Source: Oceanospirillaceae bacterium
GTDB taxonomy: Bacteria; Pseudomonadota; Gammaproteobacteria; Pseudomonadales; Litoribrevibacteraceae
DNA length: 64,000 nt
Assembly: GCA_015665455.1 (NCBI GenBank)
Contig: JADFAD010000001.1
Location: forward strand, 372,001 to 436,000
Reading direction: 5' to 3'
Both the position numbers and the translations under genes were made by a program. Positions 9,221 to 20,591 of the stretch are shown here, in pieces; the first letter of the stretch is position 1; the number at the start of each line of letters is the position of its first letter. The notes below the pieces were generated by a model. It was not told where the DNA came from, ran no database searches, and saw only the letters and a program-made list of their open reading frames with translations.

Positions 9221-9871
9221 ATGACTAACTATCCTTTTGGTAACCAGTTTTCTTCAGTAGATGGTATGAATGTAACTGACCCGAGTGCAGCTTTGGTTCC
9301 GATGGTTATCGAGCAGACCTCTCGTGGTGAGCGCTCATACGATATTTATTCTCGTCTTTTAAAGGAACGTGTGATCTTTCTGGTCGGTCAGGTTGAAGAT
9401 CATATGGCGAACCTTATTGTCGCGCAGCTGTTGTTTTTAGAATCAGAAAACCCGGATAAAGATATTCACCTATATATTAATTCTCCTGGTGGTTCTGTAA
9501 CTGCAGGTCTTTCAATTTATGACACCATGCAGTTTATTAAGCCAAATGTTAGCACTATGTGTATTGGACAAGCTTGTTCAATGGGCGCTTTCTTGTTGGC
9601 GGCAGGTGAGAAGGGTAAGCGTTTTGCGTTGCCAAATTCACGAGTCATGATTCACCAGCCAAGTGGTGGTGCTCAAGGGCAGGCGTCTGATATTAAAATT
9701 CATGCCCAAGAGATTTTAGATTTGCGTGATCGCTTGAATCAAACCCTTGCGGATCACACTGGTCAGCCGATGGATACTATTGAGCGCGACACAGAACGTG
9801 ATAACTTTATGTCTGCAAGTCAAGCAAAAGACTATGGTTTGGTTGATTCGGTACTCGACAGACGAGTGTAG
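9221..9871 (+). CDS. clpP: ATP-dependent Clp protease proteolytic subunit
   Basis: Serine peptidase forming the 14-subunit barrel that degrades substrates unfolded by ClpX or ClpA. The catalytic triad is in place: Ser120 (ACSMGAFLL), His145 (MIHQPSGG) and Asp194 (TERDNFMSA), offset by nine from E. coli precursor numbering. The N-terminal extension before [20 protein letters not shown] is probably removed as a propeptide, as in E. coli. Length 216 aa. AGGGAG lies upstream of the ATG. It is followed by clpX after 69 bp, with no terminator seen between, so clpP-clpX is likely an operon. Confidence 0.97.
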   Translation: MTNYPFGNQFSSVDGMNVTDPSAALVPMVIEQTSRGERSYDIYSRLLKERVIFLVGQVEDHMANLIVAQLLFLESENPDKDIHLYINSPGGSVTAGLSIYDTMQFIKPNVSTMCIGQACSMGAFLLAAGEKGKRFALPNSRVMIHQPSGGAQGQASDIKIHAQEILDLRDRLNQTLADHTGQPMDTIERDTERDNFMSASQAKDYGLVDSVLDRRV

Positions 9872-9940
9872 GCGTCCTAATATAGCCTAAATTAGAGCCG
9901 AAAATTTTATTGGCCAAGAAGAGATAATACGGAGTAGTCG

Positions 9941-11227
9941 ATGTCCGACGAAACCAAGAACAAAGGCGACGATAACGGAAAACTCCTTTATTGTTCGTTT
10001 TGTGGTAAAAGTCAGCACGAAGTTAAGAAGTTGATCGCGGGTCCTTCCGTTTTCATTTGTGATGAGTGTGTTGATTTATGCAATGATATTATTCGTGAAG
10101 AAGTTCAGGAAGCTGAAGCTGAATCACAGGGTGATCGTTTGCCTACGCCTCTGGAAGTTAAAGAAACGCTGGATGAGTATGTGATTGGTCAGGATAAGGC
10201 GAAAGTTGTCTTATCTGTGGCGGTATATAATCACTATAAGCGTCTTCGCTATGGCGATCGTGCAGGCGAGGTAGAATTAGGTAAGAGTAATATTTTGCTG
10301 ATTGGTCCTACCGGTAGTGGTAAGACGTTATTAGCAGATACTTTAGCACGTCTATTGAATGTGCCTTTTACTGTAGCTGATGCGACAACATTAACCGAAG
10401 CAGGTTATGTTGGTGAAGATGTTGAGAACATCATTCAGAAGCTTCTTCAGAAGTGTGATTACGATGTTGAACGTGCCCAGATGGGTATTGTTTATATAGA
10501 CGAAATCGATAAAATTTCTAGAAAATCAGATAATCCATCTATTACTCGTGATGTTTCTGGTGAAGGCGTTCAGCAGGCGTTGTTGAAGCTTATTGAAGGA
10601 ACGGTTGCGTCAGTACCTCCACAAGGTGGTCGTAAACATCCTCAGCAAGAGTTTTTGCAGGTTGACACATCGAACGTATTGTTTATCTGTGGCGGTGCAT
10701 TTGCCGGTTTGGATAAAGTCATACGCGATAGAACAGAAAAGAGTGGTATTGGTTTTTCTGCGGTTGTATCCAGTAAAGATGATTCTAAGCAAGTAGGTGA
10801 AGTTTTAAACGAAGTTGAAACTGAAGATTTGGTTCGCTACGGTTTAATTCCTGAGTTTGTTGGCCGACTGCCGGTGGTTGCTACGTTGACAGAACTTGAT
10901 GAAGAAGCTTTGGTTGAAATTCTAGTTGCGCCAAAGAACTCCCTGACTAAACAGTACATTAAATTGTTTGAGATGGAAGGGGTCGAGCTGGAATTTAGAG
11001 ATGAAGCGTTGCGCGCAGTTGCTAAAAAAGCACTTGAGCGTAAAACTGGAGCTCGAGGTCTTCGTTCAATTCTAGAATCGGTTCTACTTTCAACGATGTA
11101 CCGCATCCCTTCAGAAGAGAATGTGAGTAAAGTTGTAATTGATGAAAGTGTCATCAGTTCTGAAGCTGAACCACTGCTTATTTATGAATCTCAAGATGTT
11201 CCTAAGGTTGCATCTTCAGAAGATTAA
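9941..11227 (+). CDS. clpX: ClpX, ATPase subunit of the ClpXP protease
   Basis: AAA+ unfoldase that recognises tagged substrates and feeds them to ClpP. The N-terminal zinc-binding domain has the C4 pattern CSFC ... CDEC at about residues 18-45. Walker A GPTGSGKT, Walker [11 protein letters not shown], the pore loop GYVG and the IGF-type ClpP loop region (KSGIGFSA) are all readable. Length 428 aa is normal. CGGAG precedes the ATG. A rho-independent terminator follows directly. Confidence 0.97.
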   Translation: MSDETKNKGDDNGKLLYCSFCGKSQHEVKKLIAGPSVFICDECVDLCNDIIREEVQEAEAESQGDRLPTPLEVKETLDEYVIGQDKAKVVLSVAVYNHYKRLRYGDRAGEVELGKSNILLIGPTGSGKTLLADTLARLLNVPFTVADATTLTEAGYVGEDVENIIQKLLQKCDYDVERAQMGIVYIDEIDKISRKSDNPSITRDVSGEGVQQALLKLIEGTVASVPPQGGRKHPQQEFLQVDTSNVLFICGGAFAGLDKVIRDRTEKSGIGFSAVVSSKDDSKQVGEVLNEVETEDLVRYGLIPEFVGRLPVVATLTELDEEALVEILVAPKNSLTKQYIKLFEMEGVELEFRDEALRAVAKKALERKTGARGLRSILESVLLSTMYRIPSEENVSKVVIDESVISSEAEPLLIYESQDVPKVASSED

Positions 11228-11232
11228 AAAAT

Positions 11233-11265
11233 AAAGGCCCTTTTTAGGGCCTTTTCCTTGTTTTT
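11233..11265 (+). terminator. Terminator after clpX
   Basis: Inverted repeat aaaggccc / gggccttt with a 6-nt loop, followed by T-rich sequence. Confidence 0.85.
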
Positions 11266-11359
11266 CTTATTTTAATCCCCACATTATCTTAAAGACTGCT
11301 GCATCGGCTTGTTTTATATTTGTTTTTTGTTCGCCGGTGATAACCTAGAGGATGTGTTT

Positions 11360-13762
11360 ATGACAGCAACAGAGATTGAAAAAACCAACAGTGTACCTGT
11401 ATTGCCTCTCCGTGATGTGGTTGTTTTTCCACACATGGTTATTCCATTGTTTGTTGGTAGAGAAAAATCCATCGCGGCATTAGAAAAAGCGATGTCTGAT
11501 GATAAGAAAGTTCTACTTGTAGCTCAGAAAGATGCGAATCAAGATGATCCTTCCCCTGATGACCTATACCAAGTGGGGACTGTTGCAACAATTTTACAAT
11601 TGCTAAAGCTTCCTGATGGTACTGTTAAGGTTTTGGTTGAAGGGCTTGAACGAGCAAATATCGACTCTGTTTCTTTGGAAAATGAATTACTTGTCGCCGA
11701 CCTCTCTTTGTTTGAAACGGTTGAGCAAGAGGGTGAGGAATTTCAGCAGGTAATTGAATCTGCAATCGAAGAAATTGAGAAGTATATAAAACAGAGCAAG
11801 AAAGTACCTTCTGAAGTGCTTAGTGCCATTAAAAATATTACATCAATGCATCGTTTGACTGATACATTGGCTGCTCATTTTACGTCTCTTAAGGTTCCTG
11901 AAAAACAGGAGCTGCTTGAAATACCCGACCCTATGGATCGTTATGACCAAATTCTAAGTATTATTGATCGTGAACTTGATGTTGTTCAGGTTGATAAGAA
12001 AATTCGCGGTCGCGTTAAAAAGCAAATGGAGAAGAGTCAGCGCGAGTATTATCTTAACGAACAGGTTAAGGCGATTCATAAAGAGCTTGGAGAGATGGAC
12101 GAAGGCTCGAGTGAGCTGGACGAGCTTGAAAAGCGTATACTTTCTTCTGGCATGCCAAAAGAGGCACGTGAGAAATCGACAGCTGAATTGAAGAAGTTAC
12201 GTATGATGTCTCCAATGTCGGCGGAAGCTTCAGTTGTTCGTGGGTATTTGGACTGGTTAGTTAATGTGCCTTGGAAAAAACGTTCTAAGGTTCGTTTAGA
12301 TCTCAATAAGGCAGAAGAAGTTCTTGATGAAGATCACTACGGTTTAGAAGAAGTTAAAGAAAGAATTATTGAGTATTTAGCGGTTCAAAAGCGAGTGAAG
12401 AAGCTGAAAGGACCTGTTTTATGTTTGGTGGGGCCTCCAGGTGTTGGTAAGACTTCTTTAGGTAAGTCGATTGCCCGCTCTACTAATCGTCAATTTGTTC
12501 GTATGGCGTTGGGTGGTGTTCGTGATGAATCTGAAATACGTGGCCATCGTCGAACCTACATTGGGTCTATGCCTGGTAAGTTAATCCAGAAAATGTCGAA
12601 AGTAGGGGTTAAGAATCCTCTATTCCTTCTGGATGAAATTGATAAAATGGGCATGGATCAACGTGGTGATCCCGCGTCTGCGTTACTCGAAGTTCTAGAT
12701 CCAGAGCAGAACAGCGCGTTCAATGATCATTATATGGAAGTTGATTACGATCTTTCTGATGTCATGTTCATTTGTACTTCAAACTCTATGAATATTCCTG
12801 CGCCTTTACTTGATCGTATGGAAATTATTCGAATTCCGGGTTACACCGAAGACGAAAAAGTTAATATTGCTCAGAAGTATTTGATTCCAAAGCAATGTAA
12901 AGATAACGGTCTTAAAGAAGGTGAGCTGGAAGTCCCAGAGGAAACTGTTCGTGAATTGGTTCGCCATTATACAAGAGAATCTGGCGTTCGTGGCCTTGAA
13001 AGAGAGATTGCTAAACTTTGCCGTAAGATCGTTAAATCAGTGATTACTGGTGATGATCATAAGGCTAAAGTTGAACCTGATCATCTTGAAGATTTAATCG
13101 GTGTTCAGAAATTTAAATACGGAATAGCCGAAGAAGAGAATAAAGTTGGTCAGGTAACAGGTCTAGCTTGGACTCAGGTTGGCGGTGAGTTACTTACTAT
13201 TGAAGCAGTAGCAATGCCGGGTAAGGGGCGAACGATTAAGACGGGTTCTCTTGGGGATGTTATGCAAGAGTCAATTCAGGCTGCTACTACGGTTGTTCGT
13301 AGTCGCTCTAAAGTTCTTGGTATTCCTGACGACTTTTACGAGAATCAAGATCTTCATATCCATGTGCCTGAAGGCGCAACGCCTAAAGATGGTCCAAGTG
13401 CTGGTATCGCAATGTGTACTGCATTGGTTTCTGTATTGACGGGTGTACCTGTTCGTTGTGATGTTGCGATGACCGGGGAAATTACATTAAGAGGTCAGGT
13501 TTTACCTATCGGTGGTTTGAAAGAGAAGCTGCTTGCAGCGCATCGTGGTGGAATAAAGACCATTATCATCCCTGATGATAATGTGCGTGATCTCAAGGAA
13601 ATCCCTGCGCATATTAAAGAAGACTTGGAAATTCGTGCTGTAAAATGGATTGATGAGGTTTTAGATGTTGCACTTGAATACATGCCTGAACCAGGAAATG
13701 AGAGTGTAAACGACAAAAAAAGTGATGCAGAAGGCGGTGATGACCGTATTAATGCACATTAA
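11360..13762 (+). CDS. lon: Lon ATP-dependent serine protease
   Basis: Cytoplasmic AAA+ protease degrading misfolded and regulatory proteins. The N-terminal substrate domain opens with [23 protein letters not shown], read in parts. Walker A is GPPGVGKTS and Walker [10 protein letters not shown], and the peptidase domain has the Ser-containing DGPSAGIAM followed by the Lys of the Ser-Lys dyad. I place the start at ATG 11360 (MTATEIEK), which has TAGAGGA about 8 nt upstream and gives 800 aa. An in-frame start at 11309 would add 17 hydrophobic residues absent from Lon. A weak hairpin (cccaaagg / cctttggg, 13778-13804) follows the stop. Confidence 0.96.
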   Translation: MTATEIEKTNSVPVLPLRDVVVFPHMVIPLFVGREKSIAALEKAMSDDKKVLLVAQKDANQDDPSPDDLYQVGTVATILQLLKLPDGTVKVLVEGLERANIDSVSLENELLVADLSLFETVEQEGEEFQQVIESAIEEIEKYIKQSKKVPSEVLSAIKNITSMHRLTDTLAAHFTSLKVPEKQELLEIPDPMDRYDQILSIIDRELDVVQVDKKIRGRVKKQMEKSQREYYLNEQVKAIHKELGEMDEGSSELDELEKRILSSGMPKEAREKSTAELKKLRMMSPMSAEASVVRGYLDWLVNVPWKKRSKVRLDLNKAEEVLDEDHYGLEEVKERIIEYLAVQKRVKKLKGPVLCLVGPPGVGKTSLGKSIARSTNRQFVRMALGGVRDESEIRGHRRTYIGSMPGKLIQKMSKVGVKNPLFLLDEIDKMGMDQRGDPASALLEVLDPEQNSAFNDHYMEVDYDLSDVMFICTSNSMNIPAPLLDRMEIIRIPGYTEDEKVNIAQKYLIPKQCKDNGLKEGELEVPEETVRELVRHYTRESGVRGLEREIAKLCRKIVKSVITGDDHKAKVEPDHLEDLIGVQKFKYGIAEEENKVGQVTGLAWTQVGGELLTIEAVAMPGKGRTIKTGSLGDVMQESIQAATTVVRSRSKVLGIPDDFYENQDLHIHVPEGATPKDGPSAGIAMCTALVSVLTGVPVRCDVAMTGEITLRGQVLPIGGLKEKLLAAHRGGIKTIIIPDDNVRDLKEIPAHIKEDLEIRAVKWIDEVLDVALEYMPEPGNESVNDKKSDAEGGDDRINAH

Positions 13763-14008
13763 TTTACAAAAAAGTGTCCCAAAGGCGAAAAAAAGTCCTT
13801 TGGGGCAGTTACTTTTGTGAAGATTTAGGTAAAATAACTCGCACTTAAATAAGAAACTGAGCGTGCTAAGGATAGAGAACTCGCCACCTATAAGCTTCAT
13901 TCGATAGATTGGCAGTTATATAAATTTTCTTCCTAAATGATAATCATAAGCACCGCAGGGAATTATTAGATCAGTTTAATTACTGCTGACTTTTTAAAGG
14001 GGAATAAT

Positions 14009-14281
14009 GTGAATAAGTCTGAATTAATCGAAGCTATTGCTGAATCTGCTGACATCAACAAAGCTGAAGCAGGTCGTGCTCTAGATGCAACTATTTCTGC
14101 AATAACTGGTGCTCTAAAAGACGGCGACCAAGTTGCGTTGGTAGGCTTTGGTACTTTTGCTGTTAAAGATCGTGCAGCTCGTACAGGTCGTAACCCTCAG
14201 ACTGGTGCGCCAATTGAAATTGCTGCTGCTAAAATCCCTGGATTTAAAGCAGGTAAGGCGTTGAAGGACGCTGTAAACTAA
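14009..14281 (+). CDS. hupB: DNA-binding protein HU-beta
   Basis: Small histone-like protein that bends DNA without sequence specificity. The HU/IHF signature [21 protein letters not shown] and the terminal [12 protein letters not shown] are clear. The lack of the IHF alpha/beta specific residues, and the position directly after lon, identify HU-beta. Starts at GTG 14009 behind AAAGGGGA; no ATG is available in frame. Length 90 aa, the family norm. tRNA-Asp begins 20 bp after the stop and may be read from the same transcript. Confidence 0.96.
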   Translation: MNKSELIEAIAESADINKAEAGRALDATISAITGALKDGDQVALVGFGTFAVKDRAARTGRNPQTGAPIEIAAAKIPGFKAGKALKDAVN

Positions 14282-14301
14282 TTTAGTTTACAAAGGTTTT
14301 A

Positions 14302-14378
14302 GGAGCAGTAGTTCAGTTGGTTAGAATACCGGCCTGTCACGCCGGGGGTCGCGGGTTCGAGTCCCGTCTGTTCCGCCA
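14302..14378 (+). tRNA. tRNA-Asp (anticodon GTC)
   Basis: 77-nt cloverleaf with CCA encoded. The anticodon loop in CGGCCTGTCACGCCG gives GTC, and the T-arm GCGGG-TTCGAGT-CCCGT is normal. Identical to the three tRNA-Asp copies at 27.15-27.65 kb. Confidence 0.96.
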
Positions 14379-14385
14379 AGATACA

Positions 14386-14412
14386 GGGCGCATCAACTGA
14401 TGCGCCTTTTTC
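14386..14412 (+). terminator. Terminator after hupB-tRNA-Asp
   Basis: Hairpin ggcgcatca / tgatgcgcc followed by ttttt. Confidence 0.88.
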
Positions 14413-14486
14413 GTTTAAAGAACCCGTGTTAGATAAACATTGGTTAGTGTTAACTCATCAAAAGATAGGGAAAGCCAGGTCCAGCC

Positions 14487-16367
14487 ATGCTTCAAAGTAT
14501 CAGGAATAATACGCAAAGCCTGTTTGCCAAAATATTGGTAGGGGTGATTGTTTTAGTTTTTGCATTGTGGGGCGTAGATGCCATTGTAGGTGGTTTTAAT
14601 GGTGAAAAACCCGCAGCAACTGTCAACGGTGAAGACATAGCCGAAATAAGTCTTCAACGAGCCATAGAGCTTAAGAAACGTGAGTTGTACTCTCGTTTTG
14701 GTGAAGGTTTTGATCCGTCGATGATTGATGATGGTCTTATTAGAAGTGCGGCTTTAGAAGAGTTAATCGGCCGAGAGATCATTTCTTTGGATGCCGATGA
14801 GCAGGGGATTTCTTTTTCTGACCAAGCCTTAGATCAAATGATCTTAAGCGCTCCGTCTTTCCAAATCGATGGTAAGTTCTCACAAGACGCGTTTGATTCT
14901 GCTATTCGTAGCCTAGGTTATAATCGTGTTGGTTTTCGCGATATGGCTCGTCAGGATATGATGATTGGTCAAGTTCGTGGCGGTCTTTCTATTTCTGCAT
15001 TTTCAACGGAAAGAGAAGCTGCACAACTGGCTGCGCTTGAGCAACAGCGCAGAGACTATGCGTACACCACAATTTCTCGCTCTAGTATGGATGATTTAGT
15101 AGAGCTTACTGATGAGAAAATTGATACGTATTACCAAGAGAACTCACATAATTATAAGACTGAAGAAAAAGTTAAGGTCGAGTATATTTCTATATCGCTT
15201 GATGACTTTACTTCTGGTGTTGAAGTGAATGAGGAAGATTTAAAAGCGCTTTATGATGAAACTGTTCGTGAGATGGAAGTAACAGAAGAGCGTAAGGCTT
15301 CTCATATTTTAGTGGTTGTTGATGACGAAACAACAGAACAAGATGCAATTGATAAAGTAAATGGTTTGAAAGACCGTATCAATGCGGGTGAATCATTTGA
15401 AGATCTAGCGAAAGAGTTTTCAGATGATCCTGGTTCAGCTCAACAGGGTGGTGATCTTGGCTTTGCTAATACGGGTACTTATGTTGAGCCGTTTGAAGAT
15501 GCATTATTTTCTATGAAAGAAGGTGACCTATCTGACGCTATTGTTACTCAGTTTGGTGTTCACTTGATTAGGCTTGTTGACGTTCGAACTCAAGATATCC
15601 CTACATTTGAAGAGTTAAAGCCTCGTTTGGAACAAGATCTTCGTGTTGCTGAAGCGAACACTGCTTATGTAGCGGCTGGTGAAGAGTTGGCAAACAGCGC
15701 GTTTTCAGCAGATACCCTAGAAGAAGTGGCTGGCGAATTATCATTAGAGCTTGTTAAGACAGATTATATCACCCGTGATGGTGGCGAAGATCAAGTAACA
15801 AGCAACGCTCAGATCTTAAATCAGGTGTTTAATGAAGAGTTTATTGCAGAGGCCCGCACCAGTGACTTAATCGAATTGAGTGAAGAACAATCGTTGGTTA
15901 TTCGAGTTGTAGACCACTTAATACCAGAAGTACTTTCTCTTGAAGAAGTTAAAGAACAAGTTGTGACTGCTTTAACTACTAAAATTGCTCAACAAAAAGC
16001 GCGAGATACGGCTGAGGCGCTACTTAAGTCTTTGCGTTCTGGCGGTTCTTTGGAACAGTTTGAAGGGAAGAAAGATCTTTCTTGGTCTGTTATGGAAAGC
16101 GCAGGAAGGACAGAAAACTCTGTAAATGCTTCTATTAACAATAAGGCATTTTCTATGGGCTTCTCAGATGATTTGACCAGCTATGATCGTGTAATTCTTG
16201 CGAATGGTGATGTGGTCGTTCTTAGACTCGACAAGGTTAATGTTGTTGCTGCAGTGGCTGAAGAAGATATTTCTTCTGCTCAGCAGCTGCAAACAACTCA
16301 GGCCACTCGCTTAGAGTATCAGGCTTATCAGAAGTCGCTTAGAGACCGAGCAGAGATTGTTCGTTAG
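14487..16367 (+). CDS. ppiD: Periplasmic folding chaperone PpiD (SurA/parvulin type)
   Basis: Inner-membrane-anchored chaperone with a large periplasmic part that helps outer-membrane and secreted proteins leave the Sec translocon. One N-terminal membrane segment lies at about residues 12-32 (ILVGVIVLVFALWGVDAIVGG). A SurA-like N domain with AATVNGEDI follows, then a parvulin domain around residues 265-360 (ASHILVV, LAKEFSDDPGSAQQGGDLGF, VTQFGVHLIRL). Length 626 aa matches E. coli PpiD (623). The lon-hupB-ppiD order is conserved in gammaproteobacteria. Many parvulin domains of PpiD are catalytically weak, so chaperone function is the safer call. Confidence 0.95.
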   Translation: MLQSIRNNTQSLFAKILVGVIVLVFALWGVDAIVGGFNGEKPAATVNGEDIAEISLQRAIELKKRELYSRFGEGFDPSMIDDGLIRSAALEELIGREIISLDADEQGISFSDQALDQMILSAPSFQIDGKFSQDAFDSAIRSLGYNRVGFRDMARQDMMIGQVRGGLSISAFSTEREAAQLAALEQQRRDYAYTTISRSSMDDLVELTDEKIDTYYQENSHNYKTEEKVKVEYISISLDDFTSGVEVNEEDLKALYDETVREMEVTEERKASHILVVVDDETTEQDAIDKVNGLKDRINAGESFEDLAKEFSDDPGSAQQGGDLGFANTGTYVEPFEDALFSMKEGDLSDAIVTQFGVHLIRLVDVRTQDIPTFEELKPRLEQDLRVAEANTAYVAAGEELANSAFSADTLEEVAGELSLELVKTDYITRDGGEDQVTSNAQILNQVFNEEFIAEARTSDLIELSEEQSLVIRVVDHLIPEVLSLEEVKEQVVTALTTKIAQQKARDTAEALLKSLRSGGSLEQFEGKKDLSWSVMESAGRTENSVNASINNKAFSMGFSDDLTSYDRVILANGDVVVLRLDKVNVVAAVAEEDISSAQQLQTTQATRLEYQAYQKSLRDRAEIVR

Positions 16368-16381
16368 GTTTTAAAGTGAAG

Positions 16382-16408
16382 AAAAAGCCACTTTATGTGG
16401 CTTTTTTT
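16382..16408. terminator. Bidirectional terminator between ppiD and ppsR
   Basis: Hairpin aaaaagccac / gtggcttttt with loop tttat and a T-run. Symmetric enough to serve both convergent genes. Confidence 0.88.
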
Positions 16409-16414
16409 GTGCCT

Positions 16415-17236
16415 TTAGTTTTTGCGCTCTATGCCTGTGATGTTGAGTATTTTTGCTGAGATCTCTTCGATAGAGAAATAAGTACTGTTGATGTACGGAA
16501 TCCCTTCTTTGATAAATAACTCTTCTACTAGGTCAACTTCCATTTCGCATTGAGCTAACGATGAATAGCGACTGTTGGCTCGGCGTTCGTTGCGAATGTT
16601 TGATAGGTTTTCTGCGTTGATGGTTAAGCCAAATAACTTATGCTTGTTTTCTTTTAAAAACTTAGGAAGAGTGATCATGCCATCTCGCATATCTTCTTCA
16701 GTGATTGGGTAGTTGGCAGCACATAAACCGAACTGAAGTGCCATATAAATACAAGTTGGTGTTTTTCCGCATCGAGAAACACCAATCAGGATGATGTCGG
16801 CTTTATGGTAGTTTTTAGTTCTAATACCGTCATCGTTCTCTAATGCAAAGTGAACGGCATCAATTCTACCTTTGTAACTATTCTCTTCTGAAATTGAGTG
16901 AGACGTGCCTACCGTGTAAGAGGACTTATGGCCAAGCTCTCTTTCCAGAGGTGAAAGAAAAGTCTCAAATATATCAATTGGGAAACCATTACTTGTTCTA
17001 ATGATCGCTCTGATTTCTTTATTAACAATCGTGTCGAATATGATAGGTCTTTGGCCGTCAGCTTCAAACGTTTTATTTATTCGTTCTATGGTGGTTTCTG
17101 CTTTTTTAATAGTATCAATGTACGGTAAAACTACGCGTTCGAACTCAATACCTTCGAACTGAGTGAGTAAGGCATTGCCCAGTGCTTCGGCGGTAATGCC
17201 TGTGCCATCAGACATGAAGAAAACAGTACGTTTCAT
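16415..17236 (-). CDS. ppsR: PEP synthase regulatory protein (kinase/pyrophosphorylase)
   Basis: DUF299-family enzyme that inactivates PEP synthase by ADP-dependent threonine phosphorylation and reactivates it by Pi-dependent phosphorolysis. The N-terminal [13 protein letters not shown] and the P-loop GVSRCGKT at residues 152-159 are the family hallmarks; the segment ending in YPITEEDM also fits. Length 273 aa is normal. It is divergently paired with ppsA, its known target, across about 215 bp, which settles PpsR over the related PPDK regulator. Confidence 0.95.
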   Translation of the reverse strand: MKRTVFFMSDGTGITAEALGNALLTQFEGIEFERVVLPYIDTIKKAETTIERINKTFEADGQRPIIFDTIVNKEIRAIIRTSNGFPIDIFETFLSPLERELGHKSSYTVGTSHSISEENSYKGRIDAVHFALENDDGIRTKNYHKADIILIGVSRCGKTPTCIYMALQFGLCAANYPITEEDMRDGMITLPKFLKENKHKLFGLTINAENLSNIRNERRANSRYSSLAQCEMEVDLVEELFIKEGIPYINSTYFSIEEISAKILNITGIERKN

Positions 17237-17381
17237 GTAATACGTCTCAGAAAATAAATGTTGTTGCCATTATAGCGTGCAACTATATAACTATACTAAG
17301 GACAAAATGAATATGGATTTGAATCTTATTCAGTTTTAATTAATTGGATGAGAATACTTACTAGTGTTCCACTACTTTTTT

Positions 17382-17396
17382 CCAGTACTATACTGG
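17382..17396. promoter_or_regulatory. Inverted repeat in the ppsR-ppsA divergent promoter region
   Basis: Perfect inverted repeat CCAGTA-cta-TACTGG. It covers a possible -10 (TATACT, 17389-17394) with a weak -35 (TTCCAC, 17367-17372) 16 bp upstream, facing ppsA. An operator role is inferred from position only. Confidence 0.35.
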
Positions 17397-17451
17397 CGTA
17401 TCAAGACAGGGATTTTTCCTGTGTGGTTTAGCCATAAAGAAGGAGACAGCT

Positions 17452-19812
17452 TTGAGCGATAACATTATTTGGTTTGATAAACTTGGGCTAGGGGATATTG
17501 AATCAGTTGGAGGGAAAAATGCTTCGTTAGGTGAAATGATAAGTCATTTGAGTGGTGCAGGTGTTTCAGTTCCAAATGGATTTGCAACGACGTCAAGTGC
17601 CTATAGAGACTTTATTGAATCAAATGACTTAGGCTCTAAAATTAATGATTTATTGTCAACTTTAGATGTGTCCGATGTTTCTCAATTGGCAGATGTTGGT
17701 TCAAGCATTCGGTCTATGATTCTTAGTGCCGGTTTCTCTTCGGAATTTCAATCTGATATCAAAAACGCCTTTGAAACGCTTTCTGAAAATAATGAAATTG
17801 CAGTGGCAGTAAGATCGTCGGCTACAGCGGAAGATTTACCTGATGCCTCCTTTGCTGGTCAGCAAGAAACTTTTTTGAATATCAAAGGCATCGACAATAT
17901 TTTCGAAGCGATTAAACAGGTATTCGCCTCTTTATTTAATGACCGAGCCATATCTTATCGCTCTCATTATGGGTTTGATCATGATCAGGTCGCTCTTTCT
18001 GCTGGTATTCAACGCATGGTTCGCAGTGAAACTGCGAGCAGTGGAGTCATGTTTACTCTGGACACTGAATCAGGCTTTAGGGATGCAGTGTTCATTACCT
18101 CATCGTATGGCTTGGGGGAAACCGTTGTGCAAGGCGCTGTAAACCCAGATGAGTTTTATGTTCATAAGCAGACTTTACTTGCTGATCGACCAGCAATTTT
18201 AAGACGAAATATCGGTTCTAAAGCCGTTAAGATGATTTACGCTGCTTCAGCAGAAGTGGGCAAAACAATTGAAACTGTGCCTGTAGAAAAGACATTACGT
18301 CAGAAGCTCTCTCTATCAGATGAAGAAGTTACAGAGCTAGCTAAGCAAGCCATAATTATTGAACATCATTATCAAAGGCCAATGGACATAGAATGGGCAA
18401 AAGATGGTGATGATGGCAAGTTGTATGTAGTTCAGGCTCGACCTGAGACCGTAAAGAGTCGAACCACAGCGACTCAGATGGAGCGATTTTTACTTAAAGA
18501 AACAGGAACCGTTATTGCAGAAGGACGTAGTATTGGACATAAGATTGGCTCTGGTACGGTCAGAATCGTTAACGACGTAAGTGAGATTGATAAGGTTCAA
18601 ACAGGTGATGTGTTAGTGACAGATATCACAGACCCTGATTGGGAACCCGTAATGAAGCGAGCGTCAGCCATTGTCACAAATAGAGGTGGTCGAACCTGTC
18701 ATGCTGCCATTATTGCCCGTGAGTTGGGTATCCCTGCAGTTGTAGGCTGTGGGGATGCAACCGAACGGTTGTCTTCAACTGAAACGGTGACAGTATCTTG
18801 CGCTGAAGGTGATACTGGCTTAATTTACAAAGGCATGCTGAATTTTGAAAGAAAGACCGACAGTGTTGGAAGTATGCCCGAGTTGCCTTTTAAAATTATG
18901 ATGAACGTAGGTAACCCAGATCGTGCATTTGATTTTCAATCTTTGCCTAATGAAGGTGTCGGTTTAGCTCGCCTTGAATTCATTATTAATAGAATGATCG
19001 GTGTTCATCCAAAAGCATTGCTTAATTTTGATATTTTACCTGATGATATAAAGCGAATTGTTGAGCGTAGAATGGCTGGATACTCTAATCCTGTTGATTT
19101 CTATGTCGAAAAATTAGTTGAGGGGATTTCAACGCTTGCAGCAGCATTTGCGCCTAAAAAGGTAATCGTGCGCCTTTCAGATTTCAAATCAAATGAATAT
19201 GCGAACTTGATTGGGGGGCGTTTATACGAACCAGGTGAAGAAAATCCAATGTTGGGTTTTCGCGGAACCTCTCGCTATATCTCAGAAAGCTTCCAAGATT
19301 GCTTTAAGCTAGAGTGTCAGGCTCTAAAAAAAGTAAGAGATGAAATGGGCTTTACGAACGTCGAGATCATGGTGCCATTTGTTCGTACCGTAGGTGAAGC
19401 TGAACAAGTTGTAGAATTACTTGCTGAGAATGGTCTTAAGAGAGGTGAGAACGGCCTTAGACTTATTATGATGTGCGAACTGCCTGCTAATGCTATTTTA
19501 GCGGAACAGTTTCTTGAGCACTTTGATGGCTTCTCTATCGGCTCAAATGATCTTACTCAGTTAACTCTGGGGCTAGATCGTGACTCAGGTGTCATTGCCC
19601 ATTTGTTTGATGAGCGTAATGAGGCGGTGAAAGCTTTATTGTCGATGGCAATTCAAGCGTGTAAGAAAGCGAATAAATACATTGGTATTTGTGGTCAGGG
19701 ACCTTCTGATCACCCCGACTTTGCTGCGTGGCTTGTTGAACAAGGTATTGACAGTGTATCGCTTAATCCTGATTCCGTTTTGGATACTTGGTTTTTTCTT
19801 GCTGATACCTAG
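17452..19812 (+). CDS. ppsA: Phosphoenolpyruvate synthase
   Basis: Converts pyruvate and ATP to PEP, AMP and Pi, the entry step of gluconeogenesis from pyruvate or lactate. The N-terminal ATP-grasp part contains [11 protein letters not shown] and [22 protein letters not shown], read in parts. The swivelling phosphohistidine domain has GGRTCHAAI with His417. The PEP-binding C-terminal barrel holds [26 protein letters not shown] and GICGQGPSD. Length 786 aa is typical. The start is TTG 17452, directly behind AAGGAG with 7-nt spacing; no ATG or GTG fits the family N-terminus. Confidence 0.96.
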   Translation: MSDNIIWFDKLGLGDIESVGGKNASLGEMISHLSGAGVSVPNGFATTSSAYRDFIESNDLGSKINDLLSTLDVSDVSQLADVGSSIRSMILSAGFSSEFQSDIKNAFETLSENNEIAVAVRSSATAEDLPDASFAGQQETFLNIKGIDNIFEAIKQVFASLFNDRAISYRSHYGFDHDQVALSAGIQRMVRSETASSGVMFTLDTESGFRDAVFITSSYGLGETVVQGAVNPDEFYVHKQTLLADRPAILRRNIGSKAVKMIYAASAEVGKTIETVPVEKTLRQKLSLSDEEVTELAKQAIIIEHHYQRPMDIEWAKDGDDGKLYVVQARPETVKSRTTATQMERFLLKETGTVIAEGRSIGHKIGSGTVRIVNDVSEIDKVQTGDVLVTDITDPDWEPVMKRASAIVTNRGGRTCHAAIIARELGIPAVVGCGDATERLSSTETVTVSCAEGDTGLIYKGMLNFERKTDSVGSMPELPFKIMMNVGNPDRAFDFQSLPNEGVGLARLEFIINRMIGVHPKALLNFDILPDDIKRIVERRMAGYSNPVDFYVEKLVEGISTLAAAFAPKKVIVRLSDFKSNEYANLIGGRLYEPGEENPMLGFRGTSRYISESFQDCFKLECQALKKVRDEMGFTNVEIMVPFVRTVGEAEQVVELLAENGLKRGENGLRLIMMCELPANAILAEQFLEHFDGFSIGSNDLTQLTLGLDRDSGVIAHLFDERNEAVKALLSMAIQACKKANKYIGICGQGPSDHPDFAAWLVEQGIDSVSLNPDSVLDTWFFLADT

Positions 19813-19830
19813 TTAGAATGTTCATTATTG

Positions 19831-19856
19831 AAGGAGGGAGTTCCCTCCTTTTTCAT
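19831..19856 (+). terminator. Terminator after ppsA
   Basis: Hairpin aaggaggga / tccctcctt followed by ttttc. Confidence 0.85.
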
Positions 19857-19884
19857 TTTGACTCACGTTTGATTGAAGAGATCG

Positions 19885-20574
19885 ATGGATATGACTCAAA
19901 AAACGGCGGTAATTTTTGGAGCAACAGGTTTAACGGGGTCTTCGTTACTGGAGGAACTCTTGAATTCGTCGAGCTATAACCGTGTTTATGCTTACTCACG
20001 AAGTCACATTGCTTTGTCGCATGAGAAGTTGAATGTCATTATTAAGCCTCTAGAATCGATTAATCCAGACGCATTTGATGAGCTTCCTAATGGAGTGGAT
20101 GTCTTCCTCTGTTTAGGGACGACCATTGCTAAGGCAGGCAGCAAAGATCAATTTAAAAAGATTGATTACTTCTTACCTTTAAAGTTAGTTAACTTACTAA
20201 GTAAAAAAGCGTCTCACTTCTTAATTATTTCATCTTTGGGGGCAAAGCCTGATTCACTTTCATTTTATTTGTCCATTAAAGGGCAGCTTGAAGCGGACTT
20301 GAAAGTATTAGATATTGATCGACTCACCATCTTTAGGCCGTCACTACTTCATGGAGAAAGGAAGGAATCTCGCCTAGCTGAGGGGCTTTCTTATTCGGTC
20401 AGTAAATGGGTTAACCCTATATTCTCTATCAAATTATTAAAGAAATACAAACCAACGGATAGTAAAGAGCTTGCAAGAGTAATGTGTCTGGTTGCAACTA
20501 CAGGGAAAGGTTTAGGCAATGCTCGAACCAATGTGATTTCTTCTGATATGATAGCGACTTTGTTGAATTCTTAA
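19885..20574 (+). CDS. NAD(P)-binding Rossmann protein, atypical SDR / HTATIP2-like
   Basis: Probable NAD(P)H-binding oxidoreductase of the atypical short-chain dehydrogenase group. The dinucleotide motif [15 protein letters not shown] is close to the N-terminus and [21 protein letters not shown] carries the SxxxxxYxxxK-like segment. [15 protein letters not shown] is also typical of this group. Substrate unknown. Start is uncertain: ATG 19885 or ATG 19891 both follow GAAGAG, and a TTG at 19873 is less likely. It ends 17 bp before rraA, so co-transcription is likely. About 229 aa, usual for the family. Confidence 0.8.
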   Translation: MDMTQKTAVIFGATGLTGSSLLEELLNSSSYNRVYAYSRSHIALSHEKLNVIIKPLESINPDAFDELPNGVDVFLCLGTTIAKAGSKDQFKKIDYFLPLKLVNLLSKKASHFLIISSLGAKPDSLSFYLSIKGQLEADLKVLDIDRLTIFRPSLLHGERKESRLAEGLSYSVSKWVNPIFSIKLLKKYKPTDSKELARVMCLVATTGKGLGNARTNVISSDMIATLLNS

Positions 20575-20591
20575 TATTTGGAGTGTTAGTT

